A stretch of DNA of 64,000 nucleotides from NCBI GenBank assembly GCA_046269235.1, contig JBJZOS010000002.1, forward strand, positions 186,001 to 250,000. The letters run 5' to 3'. Origin of the DNA: Soonwooa sp032078105. Its GTDB lineage: Bacteria; Bacteroidota; Bacteroidia; Flavobacteriales; Weeksellaceae. The notes beneath the pieces are model-generated. The model had not been told where the DNA came from, did not search any database, and saw only the letters and a list, made by a program, of their open reading frames with translations. Below are positions 16,710 through 25,430 of this stretch, piece after piece. Positions within the stretch are counted from its first letter, which is position 1; each line of letters opens with the position of its first letter. A program made the position numbers and the translations under genes.

Positions 16710-17600
16710 ATGAGACATTTACAACTACTGTTATTACTCCTTAGCATTTCCATTTTTGGACAAGGCACACGCATCGCCTATGAGTACGAATTCGTGCCAA
16801 ACATCAATCTAAAAGATTCGATAAAAAAAGAAACGGTCTTTCTCGATATTAGAAAAAATGGCAGCAAATTCTACAGTCAAAAGAAATTTTTAGCAGATTC
16901 TCTACACGATGAGTACATGAGAAAAATGCGTGCAACAGGAACTAGGAATTTCAACTATAAAGGCAACAATCCTGGTGCTGTTAAATACACGGTCGAAAAA
17001 TCTTATCCTGATTTAAACATTGTACTTAAAACGCCAATCAACACAAACAATTATGCCATTAAAAACGAAAAAGCTATTGTTTGGAAAATTGATCCTGAGA
17101 CAAAAAAAATAGATAAATTCACGGCTCAGAAAGCAACGGCAGACTTTGGCGGAAGAAGCTGGACGGCGTGGTTCACGCAAGAATTACCTTTCCAAGATGG
17201 CCCATACAAATTCTCTGGACTTCCTGGTTTAATATTAGAAATGCATGATAGTACGGCCACACACGCTTACAAATTCATTGGACTTAAAAAATTTGATGAT
17301 ATCGAAATTAAAGAAAGTGCCAATGAGAGCAATGCCAAAACAACGGTGATCATTGGCGGTAGCAATACTAAACCTTTCGAGGTTACAGAAGCGAAGTTTA
17401 CACAATTATGGAAAGAATACAAAAACGATCCTGTAAAAGATATGCGCCAGATGTTAAGCCAAGGCAACGTCAAAATAAAATTGAATATGGATGGTAAAGA
17501 AATAACGGACCCCAACGATATTATCAGAAATTTGGAAAAAAATCAAAAGGAAAGTATCAAAAACGATAACAATCCTATCGAACCAAGTTTGTTTCCTTAA
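16710..17600 (+). CDS. GLPGLI family protein
   Basis: A 296-residue exported protein from ATG 16,710, where the signal peptide MRHLQLLLLLLSISIFGQ starts. The family-defining motif is visible as FSGLPGLILEMHD at about 168-180, preceded by the conserved AWFTQELPFQDGPYKF. GLPGLI proteins are specific to Bacteroidota, presumed periplasmic, and usually sit next to TonB-linked barrel proteins; the barrel gene is directly upstream. The molecular role is unknown. The C-terminus carries the usual region with MDGKEITDPNDI. Confidence 0.93.
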   Translation: MRHLQLLLLLLSISIFGQGTRIAYEYEFVPNINLKDSIKKETVFLDIRKNGSKFYSQKKFLADSLHDEYMRKMRATGTRNFNYKGNNPGAVKYTVEKSYPDLNIVLKTPINTNNYAIKNEKAIVWKIDPETKKIDKFTAQKATADFGGRSWTAWFTQELPFQDGPYKFSGLPGLILEMHDSTATHAYKFIGLKKFDDIEIKESANESNAKTTVIIGGSNTKPFEVTEAKFTQLWKEYKNDPVKDMRQMLSQGNVKIKLNMDGKEITDPNDIIRNLEKNQKESIKNDNNPIEPSLFP

Positions 17601-17637
17601 TTTGATTTCAAAATTCACCAATATTTATTACATTTAT

Positions 17638-17663
17638 AATCCCTTATCAACAAGGGATTTTTT
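17638..17663 (+). terminator. Hairpin with T-run ending at the next start codon
   Basis: An 8-bp stem (AATCCCTT / AAGGGATT) with a 6-nt loop and a T-run that runs directly into ATG 17,664 of the phosphatase gene. It should end the GLPGLI transcript, but it leaves no room for a ribosome site or promoter between hairpin and start codon of the next gene. Confidence 0.75.
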
Positions 17664-18188
17664 ATGATGAGCTATTTAGAAAAACTAAAAAATATACGGG
17701 CTTTTGTCTTCGATGTGGACGGTGTTTTCACAGACGGAAGCGTCTATCTTCTTCCCGACAAAAACATGTCTCGCGTTATGAATGTGTTAGACGGTTACGC
17801 CGTTGTTAAAGCGATAAAAGCAGGTTACAAAATTGCGGTGATCACTGGCGGAGATGATCCTATGGTACGCCATCGCATTGACTATTTAGGGATTAAAGAT
17901 TATTATGCGAAGTCAGCTTATAAAGTGTCGGATTACACAGATTTTAAACTAAAACATCAGATTGACGACTCCAAAGTGCTGATGATGGGTGACGATATTC
18001 CGGACATTGGTATTATGAAACAAGTCGCGATTGCGGCAGCACCAGCTAACGCCGTACCAGAAGTTAAAGACATTGCAGATTATATTTCTCCTATCGAAGG
18101 TGGAAAGGGCGCCGTACGTGATGTTATCGAACAAGTTATGAAAATCCAAAATCGTTGGAATCTAGAAGATGACACCAAATCAACCTAA
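17664..18188 (+). CDS. kdsC: HAD-family 3-deoxy-D-manno-octulosonate 8-phosphate phosphatase (KdsC-like)
   Basis: A 174-residue HAD phosphatase expected to hydrolyse KDO-8-phosphate to KDO for lipopolysaccharide core synthesis. HAD motif I is FVFDVDGVFTDG (about 15-26, with nucleophile Asp and DxD), motif II is the Thr in VITGGD, and motif IV is MMGDDIPD. The small size without a cap domain is typical of the KdsC tetramer type. Start is ATG 17,664 or the adjacent ATG 17,667. The Maf gene begins 1 bp after its stop, so the two are likely co-translated. Confidence 0.88.
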   Translation: MMSYLEKLKNIRAFVFDVDGVFTDGSVYLLPDKNMSRVMNVLDGYAVVKAIKAGYKIAVITGGDDPMVRHRIDYLGIKDYYAKSAYKVSDYTDFKLKHQIDDSKVLMMGDDIPDIGIMKQVAIAAAPANAVPEVKDIADYISPIEGGKGAVRDVIEQVMKIQNRWNLEDDTKST

Positions 18189-18189
18189 T

Positions 18190-18768
18190 ATGAAGTTATT
18201 GTTAGCCTCAGCGTCTCCACGGCGTCAAGAACTTTTAGCATCATTAAATTTTCCTTTCGAAGTTGTAAAAATTGATTGCGACGAGTCTTATCCCAAAGAT
18301 TTAGCAACAAAAGATATTGCAGCATTTGTAGCAAAAACCAAAGCAGAAGCTTACACAAATTTAAAAGAAAACGAAATCCTTTTGACTTCGGACACGATTG
18401 TCGCTTTGGAAAACGAGATCCTTTTAAAACCGAAAAACGCAGACGAAGCCTTTTACATGTTAAAAAAACTATCGGGAAAAACGCATCAAGTCTACACATC
18501 AATTTGTATTAAAACCCATGATAAAATACTGACAGAAACCGATTGCGCTGATGTAACGATGCAGATAATCTCAGATGACGAGATCAATTATTACATCGAA
18601 AAATACAAACCTTTTGACAAAGCCGGTAGTTATGGCATACAAGAATGGTTGGGTATGAGCAAAATCGAAAACATCAAAGGTAGCTATTACAGCATTATGG
18701 GACTACCAACACATTTGGTGTACAAACATCTGTCAAAATACTTTCCTGTTGAAGGATTCTTGATATAA
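18190..18768 (+). CDS. maf: Maf-like nucleotide pyrophosphatase
   Basis: A 192-residue house-cleaning nucleoside triphosphate pyrophosphatase of the Maf/YhdE type. It starts with the family signature LLLASASPRRQELL and has the conserved TSDTIVAL, SGKTHQVYT, and FDKAGSYGIQEWLG. ATG 18,190 is chosen because it gives the exact family N-terminus; a frame from 18,169 would overlap kdsC. It probably shares a transcript with kdsC. Confidence 0.93.
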   Translation: MKLLLASASPRRQELLASLNFPFEVVKIDCDESYPKDLATKDIAAFVAKTKAEAYTNLKENEILLTSDTIVALENEILLKPKNADEAFYMLKKLSGKTHQVYTSICIKTHDKILTETDCADVTMQIISDDEINYYIEKYKPFDKAGSYGIQEWLGMSKIENIKGSYYSIMGLPTHLVYKHLSKYFPVEGFLI

Positions 18769-18853
18769 ATTAGTTTTTAAAAAGAAAAACATTATTTTTA
18801 CAAAAATTAATGTTTTAAATAATAAATTGCCTTTTAGCAAGTTATCTAGTTAA

Positions 18854-21382
18854 ATGAGAAAATTCGCCTTTATTATACTTTCTATTTTTGTTGTTGTTGG
18901 ATGTACCCCTCGTAAAAAGAAGACGAAGAGTGGCCCGATGAATCGATTTTCTACCTATTATAACACGATGTTTAATAGTAAAGAAGCCTTCAATACAGAA
19001 ATGCAAAACCGTAACAAAAGTTTTAAAGACAACTTTTACGAAGCTTATATTCCGATTCTCACTACAGAAGATGTAGCAACGGAAGTTTCCAACTTTGGAG
19101 CAGGCAACACAACGGGTAACAAAGGTCCAGGTTCGCCCAATGCCAACTCTACAATTGGCGCTAGTTCATCGCGACCAGGTGCTACAGGAAAAGGTGTGTC
19201 TATTTTACAAATTGCAGAAGCTAAAGCTTTAAAAACGATTTCTAAAAACTCCGTTCTTGTTAATGGCGTAGAAAAGAACTCGTATATGTTTGACGCCTAT
19301 ATGTTATTGGCAAAATCTAGAATGTACCAAGCTAAAAATCTTGAAGCTCTAGATGCGCTAGGTTATATTTTTAATAATATGCCCAAGCATAAGCGAATTA
19401 ACACTGCAAGAATCTATCAAGCCGAAATCTATGCTAGACTAAAAGACTATCAAAAAGCAGATCGCCTTTTCGTGGAGCTTAAAGATGAAAAACTTAATAA
19501 AGAAGAAAAACGAACTTTGAGTATTTTCTATTCGGAAATGCTATTAAAATGGGGCAAAAAGAATGATGCTGTAACCGAGCTAGAAGAAGCTTTTGCGTAT
19601 AATAAAGTTAGAAAGACAAGAAGTAGAATTGCGTATCTACGTGGACAAATCTTAGCAGAATTGGGCAAAAAGCAAGAAGCTAGAGAGTCTTTCACAACGG
19701 CTTATAAATACGCTTACGATTTCGAATTCGAGGTTAAGACGCAAATCCAAATTGCTAAAACATTCGATAATACCAATGACAATTATGACGAGGCTTTAGC
19801 TTATCTAGAAAAAATAGCTAAAAAAGGAACTTACGCTTCTCGTAAAAACGAATTGTATTATGCCATGGGACTTTTGGCGCTTAATGCAAAACAGGATAAA
19901 GACGCGGATTCTTTGTTTAGAAAATCAATTTCTGCAAAAGTATCAGATCCACAAATTAGAGGTTTAGCATTTTCAGAAATTGGAAAAAAATATTTTGCTC
20001 AAGACGATTATTTGACAGCAGGCGCTTACTACGATAGTGCGCTAGCCGTTATGACTTACGCACCAGAAAAAGAACGCTTGTCAGAACTTACAACTAATAT
20101 TAAAAAGCTTTCGAAAAACTATTATTTAATAAAGAAAAACGATAGTATTCTTGCGCTTACAAAAATGTCTAAAGAGCAACAAGATACCTATTTTGCAAAG
20201 CATATTGACAAGTTGAAAGCCAAAGAAGCCGCAGAAGAAATCGAAAGAAAAAGAGCTGAGCGATCTAAAGGGTTTGATACGGGTGATTACAATGCTAACT
20301 CGATGTTCGCTAACTCTGGCGCTGGGACTTTCGGAGACATCAATATGGCTGGTGATAACAAAAGTACATTCTATTTCGCAAATACCAATAACATCCCACG
20401 TGGAGAGACCAACTTTAAACAGATTTGGGGCAACAGAACACTAGCTGACAACTGGCGTTACTCTGCGAAATCTCAAACCATAGAAGATCTTAAAAACGAA
20501 GCTTTAGGTGTGACTACCGCGCCAGATCCTCGCCGTTTTGAACCAAGCTTTTATACAGAAAAAATACCGAGCAATCCTTCAGACATTGCAAAACTTAAAA
20601 AAGATAGAGATACCGCAAGTCTTGGTTTAGGAATTATGTTTGAGAATTTCTTTAGCAATTCTAAATTGGCGACAAAAACGCTTTATGACCTTGTCGATGG
20701 GCAACCGGACGAAGACACAGAGCTTAAAGCACTTTATCAAGCATTTGTTATTAATTATGAAAAAAATCCAGGTGCTGCCGAACGTGCAAAAAGCATGATT
20801 TTGGAGAAATATCCTTACACTTCGTATGCAGAGTTTGTAAAAAATCCACGCGACAAAAATTTCAGCAAGTCATCAGAAGATGTTCAGAAAAAATATGAAG
20901 AAGCTTACAAACTTTATGTTGATGGCAAATACCAAGCCTCTTCAGAATTAATTCTTAAAACCATTGACGAGAACAAGAAAGACGCCTTGGTTCCGAAGTT
21001 ATATTTATTAAATGCTTATAACGCTGGAAAATCTGCTGGTAAAGAAATCATGATTCTTCAGCTGGAGCAGATTGTTCTTAACTATGCTAATACGATGGAA
21101 GGCGACAAAGCAAAGCAACTTCTTAAGTATTTGAAAAGTGATGTTAAACTTGAAATGACAGACGGCGAAGGTAAAAAGATTGCTCCAGCCGAATCTCAGA
21201 AGATTAATAATACGTCAAATCCTGTCGAGGCAAAACCTAACAAAATGAGAAGTATAGAAGCTTCTCCAAAACCAGGACGACCAGGAACAAATCAAACACA
21301 AGGTCCAACAAAACCTACAATGCAAGAGGTTTCTCCGGAAGCTGCAGACGTTTCTGTTCCGCAATTAAAAAGAGAAAACTAA
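18854..21382 (+). CDS. sprE: SprE/PorW-like TPR lipoprotein of the type IX secretion / gliding system
   Basis: An 842-residue lipoprotein (signal ending VVVGC, Cys about 17; then a Lys/Arg-rich stretch). The N-terminal segment MNRFSTYYNTMFNSKEAFN matches the opening of the SprE/PorW family. Helical TPR-type repeats cover about 120-420, followed by a Gly/Asn-rich linker, a conserved middle part with NRTLADNWRYS, a second repeat region (about 590-760) and a Pro/Lys-rich tail. In Flavobacterium johnsoniae SprE is needed for gliding and type IX secretion. The assignment relies on size, architecture and the N-terminal match. It ends at a strong terminator. Confidence 0.82.
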   Translation: MRKFAFIILSIFVVVGCTPRKKKTKSGPMNRFSTYYNTMFNSKEAFNTEMQNRNKSFKDNFYEAYIPILTTEDVATEVSNFGAGNTTGNKGPGSPNANSTIGASSSRPGATGKGVSILQIAEAKALKTISKNSVLVNGVEKNSYMFDAYMLLAKSRMYQAKNLEALDALGYIFNNMPKHKRINTARIYQAEIYARLKDYQKADRLFVELKDEKLNKEEKRTLSIFYSEMLLKWGKKNDAVTELEEAFAYNKVRKTRSRIAYLRGQILAELGKKQEARESFTTAYKYAYDFEFEVKTQIQIAKTFDNTNDNYDEALAYLEKIAKKGTYASRKNELYYAMGLLALNAKQDKDADSLFRKSISAKVSDPQIRGLAFSEIGKKYFAQDDYLTAGAYYDSALAVMTYAPEKERLSELTTNIKKLSKNYYLIKKNDSILALTKMSKEQQDTYFAKHIDKLKAKEAAEEIERKRAERSKGFDTGDYNANSMFANSGAGTFGDINMAGDNKSTFYFANTNNIPRGETNFKQIWGNRTLADNWRYSAKSQTIEDLKNEALGVTTAPDPRRFEPSFYTEKIPSNPSDIAKLKKDRDTASLGLGIMFENFFSNSKLATKTLYDLVDGQPDEDTELKALYQAFVINYEKNPGAAERAKSMILEKYPYTSYAEFVKNPRDKNFSKSSEDVQKKYEEAYKLYVDGKYQASSELILKTIDENKKDALVPKLYLLNAYNAGKSAGKEIMILQLEQIVLNYANTMEGDKAKQLLKYLKSDVKLEMTDGEGKKIAPAESQKINNTSNPVEAKPNKMRSIEASPKPGRPGTNQTQGPTKPTMQEVSPEAADVSVPQLKREN

Positions 21383-21417
21383 AAAAACCGACACTCAGTT
21401 GAGTGTCGGTTTTTTCT
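21382..21417. terminator. Bidirectional terminator between sprE and tryptophanase
   Basis: A long stem (AACCGACACTCA / TGAGTGTCGGTT) with a 2-nt loop, A-run on the left and T-run on the right. It separates two convergent genes. Confidence 0.92.
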
Positions 21418-21428
21418 TGTCTTATTGT

Positions 21429-22805
21429 TTAAGCTTTATCTAGTTTCACAGTAAAGTGTCTTAAAATTGCTGGTTCTTTTATGATCTTGTAACCTTTGTT
21501 GATCTCATTTCTTCGTTCGTAGACGTTACTAACAGCCGCTGCAATATAATCCATGTGATTGTTAGTATAAGTTCTTCGCGGTATTGCTAAACGCAGAAGT
21601 TCTAATTTGGGGTAACGGTTTTCGCGCGTTTCTGGATCACGATCGGCTAACAAAGTTCCGATTTCTACACCACGAATGCCTGCTTCAATATAAAGCTCAA
21701 GACCTAAAGTCTGCGCAGGAAATTCTTCGCGAGAAATATTTGGTAAGAAACTAAGCGCATCAACAAAAACTGCATGTCCACCAATTGGTTTCTGTACTGG
21801 CACACCATATTCTATTAATTTATTTCCTAGGTATTCAACTTGCGAAATTCTACTTTCAAGATAAGCGCTTTCTGTCGCTTCGTCCAGACCAACTGCCAAA
21901 GCCGCCATATCTCTTCCAGCCATTCCACCATAAGTAATGAAACCTTCGTAGATAATCGTGAAATTTGACGCTTTTTCAAAAACCTCTTGATTGTTGAGTG
22001 CAATAAATCCACCGATATTTACCAAACCATCTTTCTTAGAAGACATCGTCATACCGTCACCGTAAGAGAACATTTCTTTACAAATTTCTTTGATGCTTCT
22101 CTCCTTTTGCCCTTCTTCTCTTTGTTGAACAAAATAAGCGTTTTCTGCAAATCTCGCAGCGTCAAAATAAACGGGTATCCCATATTTATTCGACAATTCT
22201 CTCACCGCTTTTATGTTTTCTAAAGACACAGGTTGACCACCAGAGGAGTTACAAGTCACGGTAACCAAACAAAACGGAATATTTTCTTTTGGATGAGATT
22301 TATAAACTTCTTCAAGCTTATTAAGATCGATATTTCCTTTGAAAGGATACAGATCATTAATATCAAAAGCTTCATCAATTGTACAATCGATAGCGTGCGC
22401 TTTACGGAATTCGATATGACCTTTCGTGGTATCAAAATGCGAATTACCCGGCACAACATCGCCTTCTTTTACTAAAACTGAAAACAATACATTCTCTGCT
22501 GCACGGCCTTGGTGCGTAGGCAATAGATAAGGAAAGCCGGTAATTCTTTCAACCGTAGATTGCAGTTCTTGGAACGAGCGAGAACCGGCATAACTTTCGT
22601 CACCAGTCATCAAAGCTGCCCATTGTCGGTCAGACATTGCGCCAGTTCCACTGTCAGTTAATAGATCAATATATACTTGTGAAGATTTTAGATTGAATAA
22701 ATTATAGTCAGCCTCTTTTAGCCATTGTTCTCTTTGTTCTTTTGTAGACTGCTGGATATTTTCAACCATTTTAATTCTAAATGGCTCTGCATAAGGTAAT
22801 TTCAT
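21429..22805 (-). CDS. tnaA: Tryptophanase (tryptophan indole-lyase)
   Basis: A 458-residue PLP enzyme cleaving tryptophan to indole, pyruvate and ammonia. The PLP lysine is Lys258 in MSSKKD (255-259), with the PTHQGRAAEN and FDAARFAENAYF motifs of the beta-eliminating lyase family. Two positions favour tryptophanase over tyrosine phenol-lyase: FDTTKGH (125-130; TPL has TTRYH) and GVEIG in the substrate region, where TPL has MERG with a substrate-binding Arg. Indole production is common in Chryseobacterium. No tnaC-like leader peptide is evident upstream. Confidence 0.88.
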   Translation of the reverse strand: MKLPYAEPFRIKMVENIQQSTKEQREQWLKEADYNLFNLKSSQVYIDLLTDSGTGAMSDRQWAALMTGDESYAGSRSFQELQSTVERITGFPYLLPTHQGRAAENVLFSVLVKEGDVVPGNSHFDTTKGHIEFRKAHAIDCTIDEAFDINDLYPFKGNIDLNKLEEVYKSHPKENIPFCLVTVTCNSSGGQPVSLENIKAVRELSNKYGIPVYFDAARFAENAYFVQQREEGQKERSIKEICKEMFSYGDGMTMSSKKDGLVNIGGFIALNNQEVFEKASNFTIIYEGFITYGGMAGRDMAALAVGLDEATESAYLESRISQVEYLGNKLIEYGVPVQKPIGGHAVFVDALSFLPNISREEFPAQTLGLELYIEAGIRGVEIGTLLADRDPETRENRYPKLELLRLAIPRRTYTNNHMDYIAAAVSNVYERRNEINKGYKIIKEPAILRHFTVKLDKA

Positions 22806-22898
22806 ATAGATAATGTTTTGTAGATTTTTAAAAATTGATTTCTTCTAAGTCAAAAGTGTCTTTAACCTAAAGTGTTTTTCGTATTTAAAAATCAAACA

Positions 22899-23513
22899 TC
22901 ATTCTGGTGCTTTGAAAACATTGTCATCGCTATGGAAGCCAGCAACACCGCCACTTACCGCAAACTTCATTGCTTCGGCAGCGCTCATACCATCAACCTC
23001 TTTTATATTACTAAATTTAGTGACAATAACCCAACCCGAAACGGCGTAAGAATGCGGAAGATATACCGCAATCATCCCATCCATTTTAACAGCTGACATA
23101 TCGTTTTGAGTTAAAAATCCGATACGCCAAACTTCTGGATTCTCATTGGTTTTGACCCAAACAGGAACATTGAATTTCTTTTTATCACCTACAAAAGAAC
23201 CCATCACATCTTTAAGAGACGTGTAGATAAATTTGATGCCGGGCGTATGTTCGAGGATGTAGTCAACGCTATCAACGATAATTCTCCCGATGATAAATTT
23301 GTTTCCAAAATAGCCGATTAACGTCGTAGCTGCAATCACCACAACGAAAACCAATCCCGGAAACCTCTCAGATACAGACGGGATAATGTTATCGATACTA
23401 AAAACAATATACCAAATAATCCACGCCGTAACCGCCAAAGGCCCGATAATAACAAGACCTTGTAAAAAATTTCGGAAAGCTAATCCTATATAATCGTTGA
23501 ATCCTCTCTTCAT
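22899..23513 (-). CDS. DUF502 family membrane protein
   Basis: A 204-residue protein with two membrane segments near the N-terminus (about 17-38 and 48-68) and a C-terminal soluble domain. The conserved core TPGIKFIYTSLKDVMGSFVG is characteristic of DUF502. Plant relatives (LCV/COV1) affect membrane trafficking; no bacterial function is established. Its start lies 1 bp from the stop of the MiaE gene, so the two are co-transcribed. Confidence 0.88.
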   Translation of the reverse strand: MKRGFNDYIGLAFRNFLQGLVIIGPLAVTAWIIWYIVFSIDNIIPSVSERFPGLVFVVVIAATTLIGYFGNKFIIGRIIVDSVDYILEHTPGIKFIYTSLKDVMGSFVGDKKKFNVPVWVKTNENPEVWRIGFLTQNDMSAVKMDGMIAVYLPHSYAVSGWVIVTKFSNIKEVDGMSAAEAMKFAVSGGVAGFHSDDNVFKAPE

Positions 23514-23514
23514 A

Positions 23515-24093
23515 TTAACCGTGGATGGTTTCTTTATTTCCGTAAGAACGTATAATTTGGGACTCGTAGTCTAGCCATTCTTCCCAACGTTGATTAACTT
23601 TTTCGGGATCGCCCAATTGACGGGCAAATCCAATAAAAGTAGTATAATGATTCGCTTCCGAAACCATCAATTCGTGATAGAATTTCTTTAGCTTTTCATC
23701 TTTAATATATTCTGTTAAAACTTTGAAACGCTCGCAACTTCTTGCCTCAATCATCGCTGCAAAAAGCATTTTGTCAACAATTAAATCTTCGCGACTTCCT
23801 TGCACAACAAATTTGATTAAATCATTAACGTAATCGTCTTTTCTTGGTCGTCCCAAAACGCCACCACGTTCTTTAATAATCTCGTGTACTTGGTTGAAGT
23901 GGTCCAACTCTTCTTGGGCAATTGCCAAAAGTTCGGTAACAATTTCGGGATATTCTGGCAACATTGTTATCAATCCAATCGCATTGGTGGCAGCTTTCTG
24001 TTCGCACCAAGCGTGGTCAGTTAATATTTCTTCCAAATTGCCTTCTGCAATATTTGCCCAACGCGGATCCGTAAGTAGCTTTAACCTAAACAT
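23515..24093 (-). CDS. miaE: tRNA-(ms2io6A)-hydroxylase MiaE
   Basis: A 192-residue non-haem di-iron protein of the ferritin-like fold, expected to hydroxylate 2-methylthio-N6-isopentenyladenosine at tRNA position 37. The di-iron ligands appear as an E-x-x-H pair in EELDHFNQVHE (about 82-92), E in MIEARSCERFK (about 130) and an E-x-x-H pair in EANHYTTF (about 161-165). The length fits MiaE. It is divergent from the DUF4846 gene and leads a two-gene unit with the DUF502 gene. Confidence 0.9.
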   Translation of the reverse strand: MFRLKLLTDPRWANIAEGNLEEILTDHAWCEQKAATNAIGLITMLPEYPEIVTELLAIAQEELDHFNQVHEIIKERGGVLGRPRKDDYVNDLIKFVVQGSREDLIVDKMLFAAMIEARSCERFKVLTEYIKDEKLKKFYHELMVSEANHYTTFIGFARQLGDPEKVNQRWEEWLDYESQIIRSYGNKETIHG

Positions 24094-24162
24094 TTCAATT
24101 TTTTTTTTCGTAAAAATAAGAATTTTGAGCGCATTTCCTCTATTTTTAATACAAATTCAAGA

Positions 24163-25023
24163 ATGATGAAAACTTTTAAATTGATAAGCCTAAGTCTTGT
24201 CCTAATTGCTTGTAATAAACAGGAAAAAATTATAGAAAAACATACACCCAATTCCCCAGAACTGAAAACTGAAAACATCACATTCGTTAATCCAAAAGCC
24301 ACTGTTTTAAAAGATCGACTTCTTCCAATTTCTGGTTTTAAAAGAGTTGAATCATCAATCTATTCTTGGGAAAATTTTCTACAAAATCTAAAACTGCAGG
24401 ACTTTGGAAAACCCATTCTTAAATACGATGGCTCCGAAATCGCTGACCAAAAACATCATGCCGGGATTTTGACTTATGACATCGGAACAACCGACCTACA
24501 ACAATGTGCCGATGCATTGATACGACTTCGTGCCGAATATTTATTTAAAAATGAAAAATATAGCGACATCCATTTTCGATTTACAAGTGGTGATAATTAT
24601 TCTTGGGAATCTTATGCGAAAGGCATCCGCCCAATCATTAACAAAAATTCGGTTAAGTTTTCAAAAACTGCAACTTCGCATCCGTTGAATAATTACCAAG
24701 AATTTCGAAAATACTTAGACATTATTTACACTTATGCGGGGACAATTTCTCTGGCTCGAGATTTAACATTGGACACCAACAAAAAAGAATTTGAAATCGG
24801 CGATCTGATTATTACGCCAGGTAGTCCCGGCCACGTTGTGATGGTTGTTGACAAAATCGAAAACGGTGACCAAAAACGCTATGCTTTAGTCGAAGGTTAT
24901 ACACCAGCACAATCAATACATATTCTTTCGGAAAACGGCAATCCATGGTTTGATCTACGAGTTAGCGATGATGTCCCAACGCCTAGATATCATTTTAAAA
25001 AGGCTGTTATTAAACATTTTTAA
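24163..25023 (+). CDS. DUF4846 domain lipoprotein
   Basis: A 286-residue lipoprotein (signal LISLSLVLIAC, Cys about 17). The rest is one DUF4846 domain: RLLPISGFKRV, the middle HHAGILTYDIG and QQCADALIRLRAEYLF, and the C-terminal GDLIITPGSPGHVVMVVD. The last part resembles a papain-like/CHAP fold (conserved His in GHVVMVVD), so an amidase or peptidase is possible, but the family is uncharacterised. Start is ATG 24,163 or the adjacent ATG 24,166. Confidence 0.85.
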   Translation: MMKTFKLISLSLVLIACNKQEKIIEKHTPNSPELKTENITFVNPKATVLKDRLLPISGFKRVESSIYSWENFLQNLKLQDFGKPILKYDGSEIADQKHHAGILTYDIGTTDLQQCADALIRLRAEYLFKNEKYSDIHFRFTSGDNYSWESYAKGIRPIINKNSVKFSKTATSHPLNNYQEFRKYLDIIYTYAGTISLARDLTLDTNKKEFEIGDLIITPGSPGHVVMVVDKIENGDQKRYALVEGYTPAQSIHILSENGNPWFDLRVSDDVPTPRYHFKKAVIKHF

Positions 25024-25139
25024 AACTTAAGTTTATAAAAAAGAAGCAATACAATTATCAACTAAATATAATCTTGGTACAATAATTGTGAATTTGAAAA
25101 ATATTTTACACAATACACCAATATAACAAAATCAAAATT

Positions 25140-25376
25140 ATGGAAAGCAACTTATCAACAAGACTTAAAAGCGTTCTGATTATGCTTTTATCTTTCTTTA
25201 GTACAGGACTTATTTTTGCTCAAGACAAAGGCGCAGATTTAACTGTTGACATTAACACCAACAAAGGAGGTGGCGCTGGCGAATGGTATACCAACCCAAC
25301 TTACCTTATTATCGGTGGCGTTGTACTTATCATTATTATCGCGCTTATTATGCGAGGTGGCGGCAGCAAAAATTAA
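25140..25376 (+). CDS. Small membrane protein with signal peptide
   Basis: A 78-residue protein. An N-terminal signal (hydrophobic 12-27, ending FAQ) is followed by a short polar, Gly-rich loop and one C-terminal membrane helix (YLIIGGVVLIIIIALIM) before MRGGGSKN. The arrangement predicts a tiny inner-membrane protein with its loop in the periplasm. Similar proteins occur widely in flavobacteria without a known role. It stands alone with its own terminator. Confidence 0.75.
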   Translation: MESNLSTRLKSVLIMLLSFFSTGLIFAQDKGADLTVDINTNKGGGAGEWYTNPTYLIIGGVVLIIIIALIMRGGGSKN

Positions 25377-25396
25377 ATATTAACATAAAAAAAACA

Positions 25397-25430
25397 TAAC
25401 CGTTTCTTAACTAGAAGCGGTTTTTTTTCG
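25397..25430 (+). terminator. Rho-independent terminator of the small membrane protein gene
   Basis: A 9-bp stem (AACCGTTTC / GAAGCGGTT, one G-T pair) with an 8-T run following. Confidence 0.88.

Noticed and set aside
21429..22805. Tyrosine phenol-lyase instead of tryptophanase
   Set aside because: The substrate loop reads FDTTKGH and GVEIG as in tryptophanase; the TPL-specific TTRYH and MERG segments are absent.
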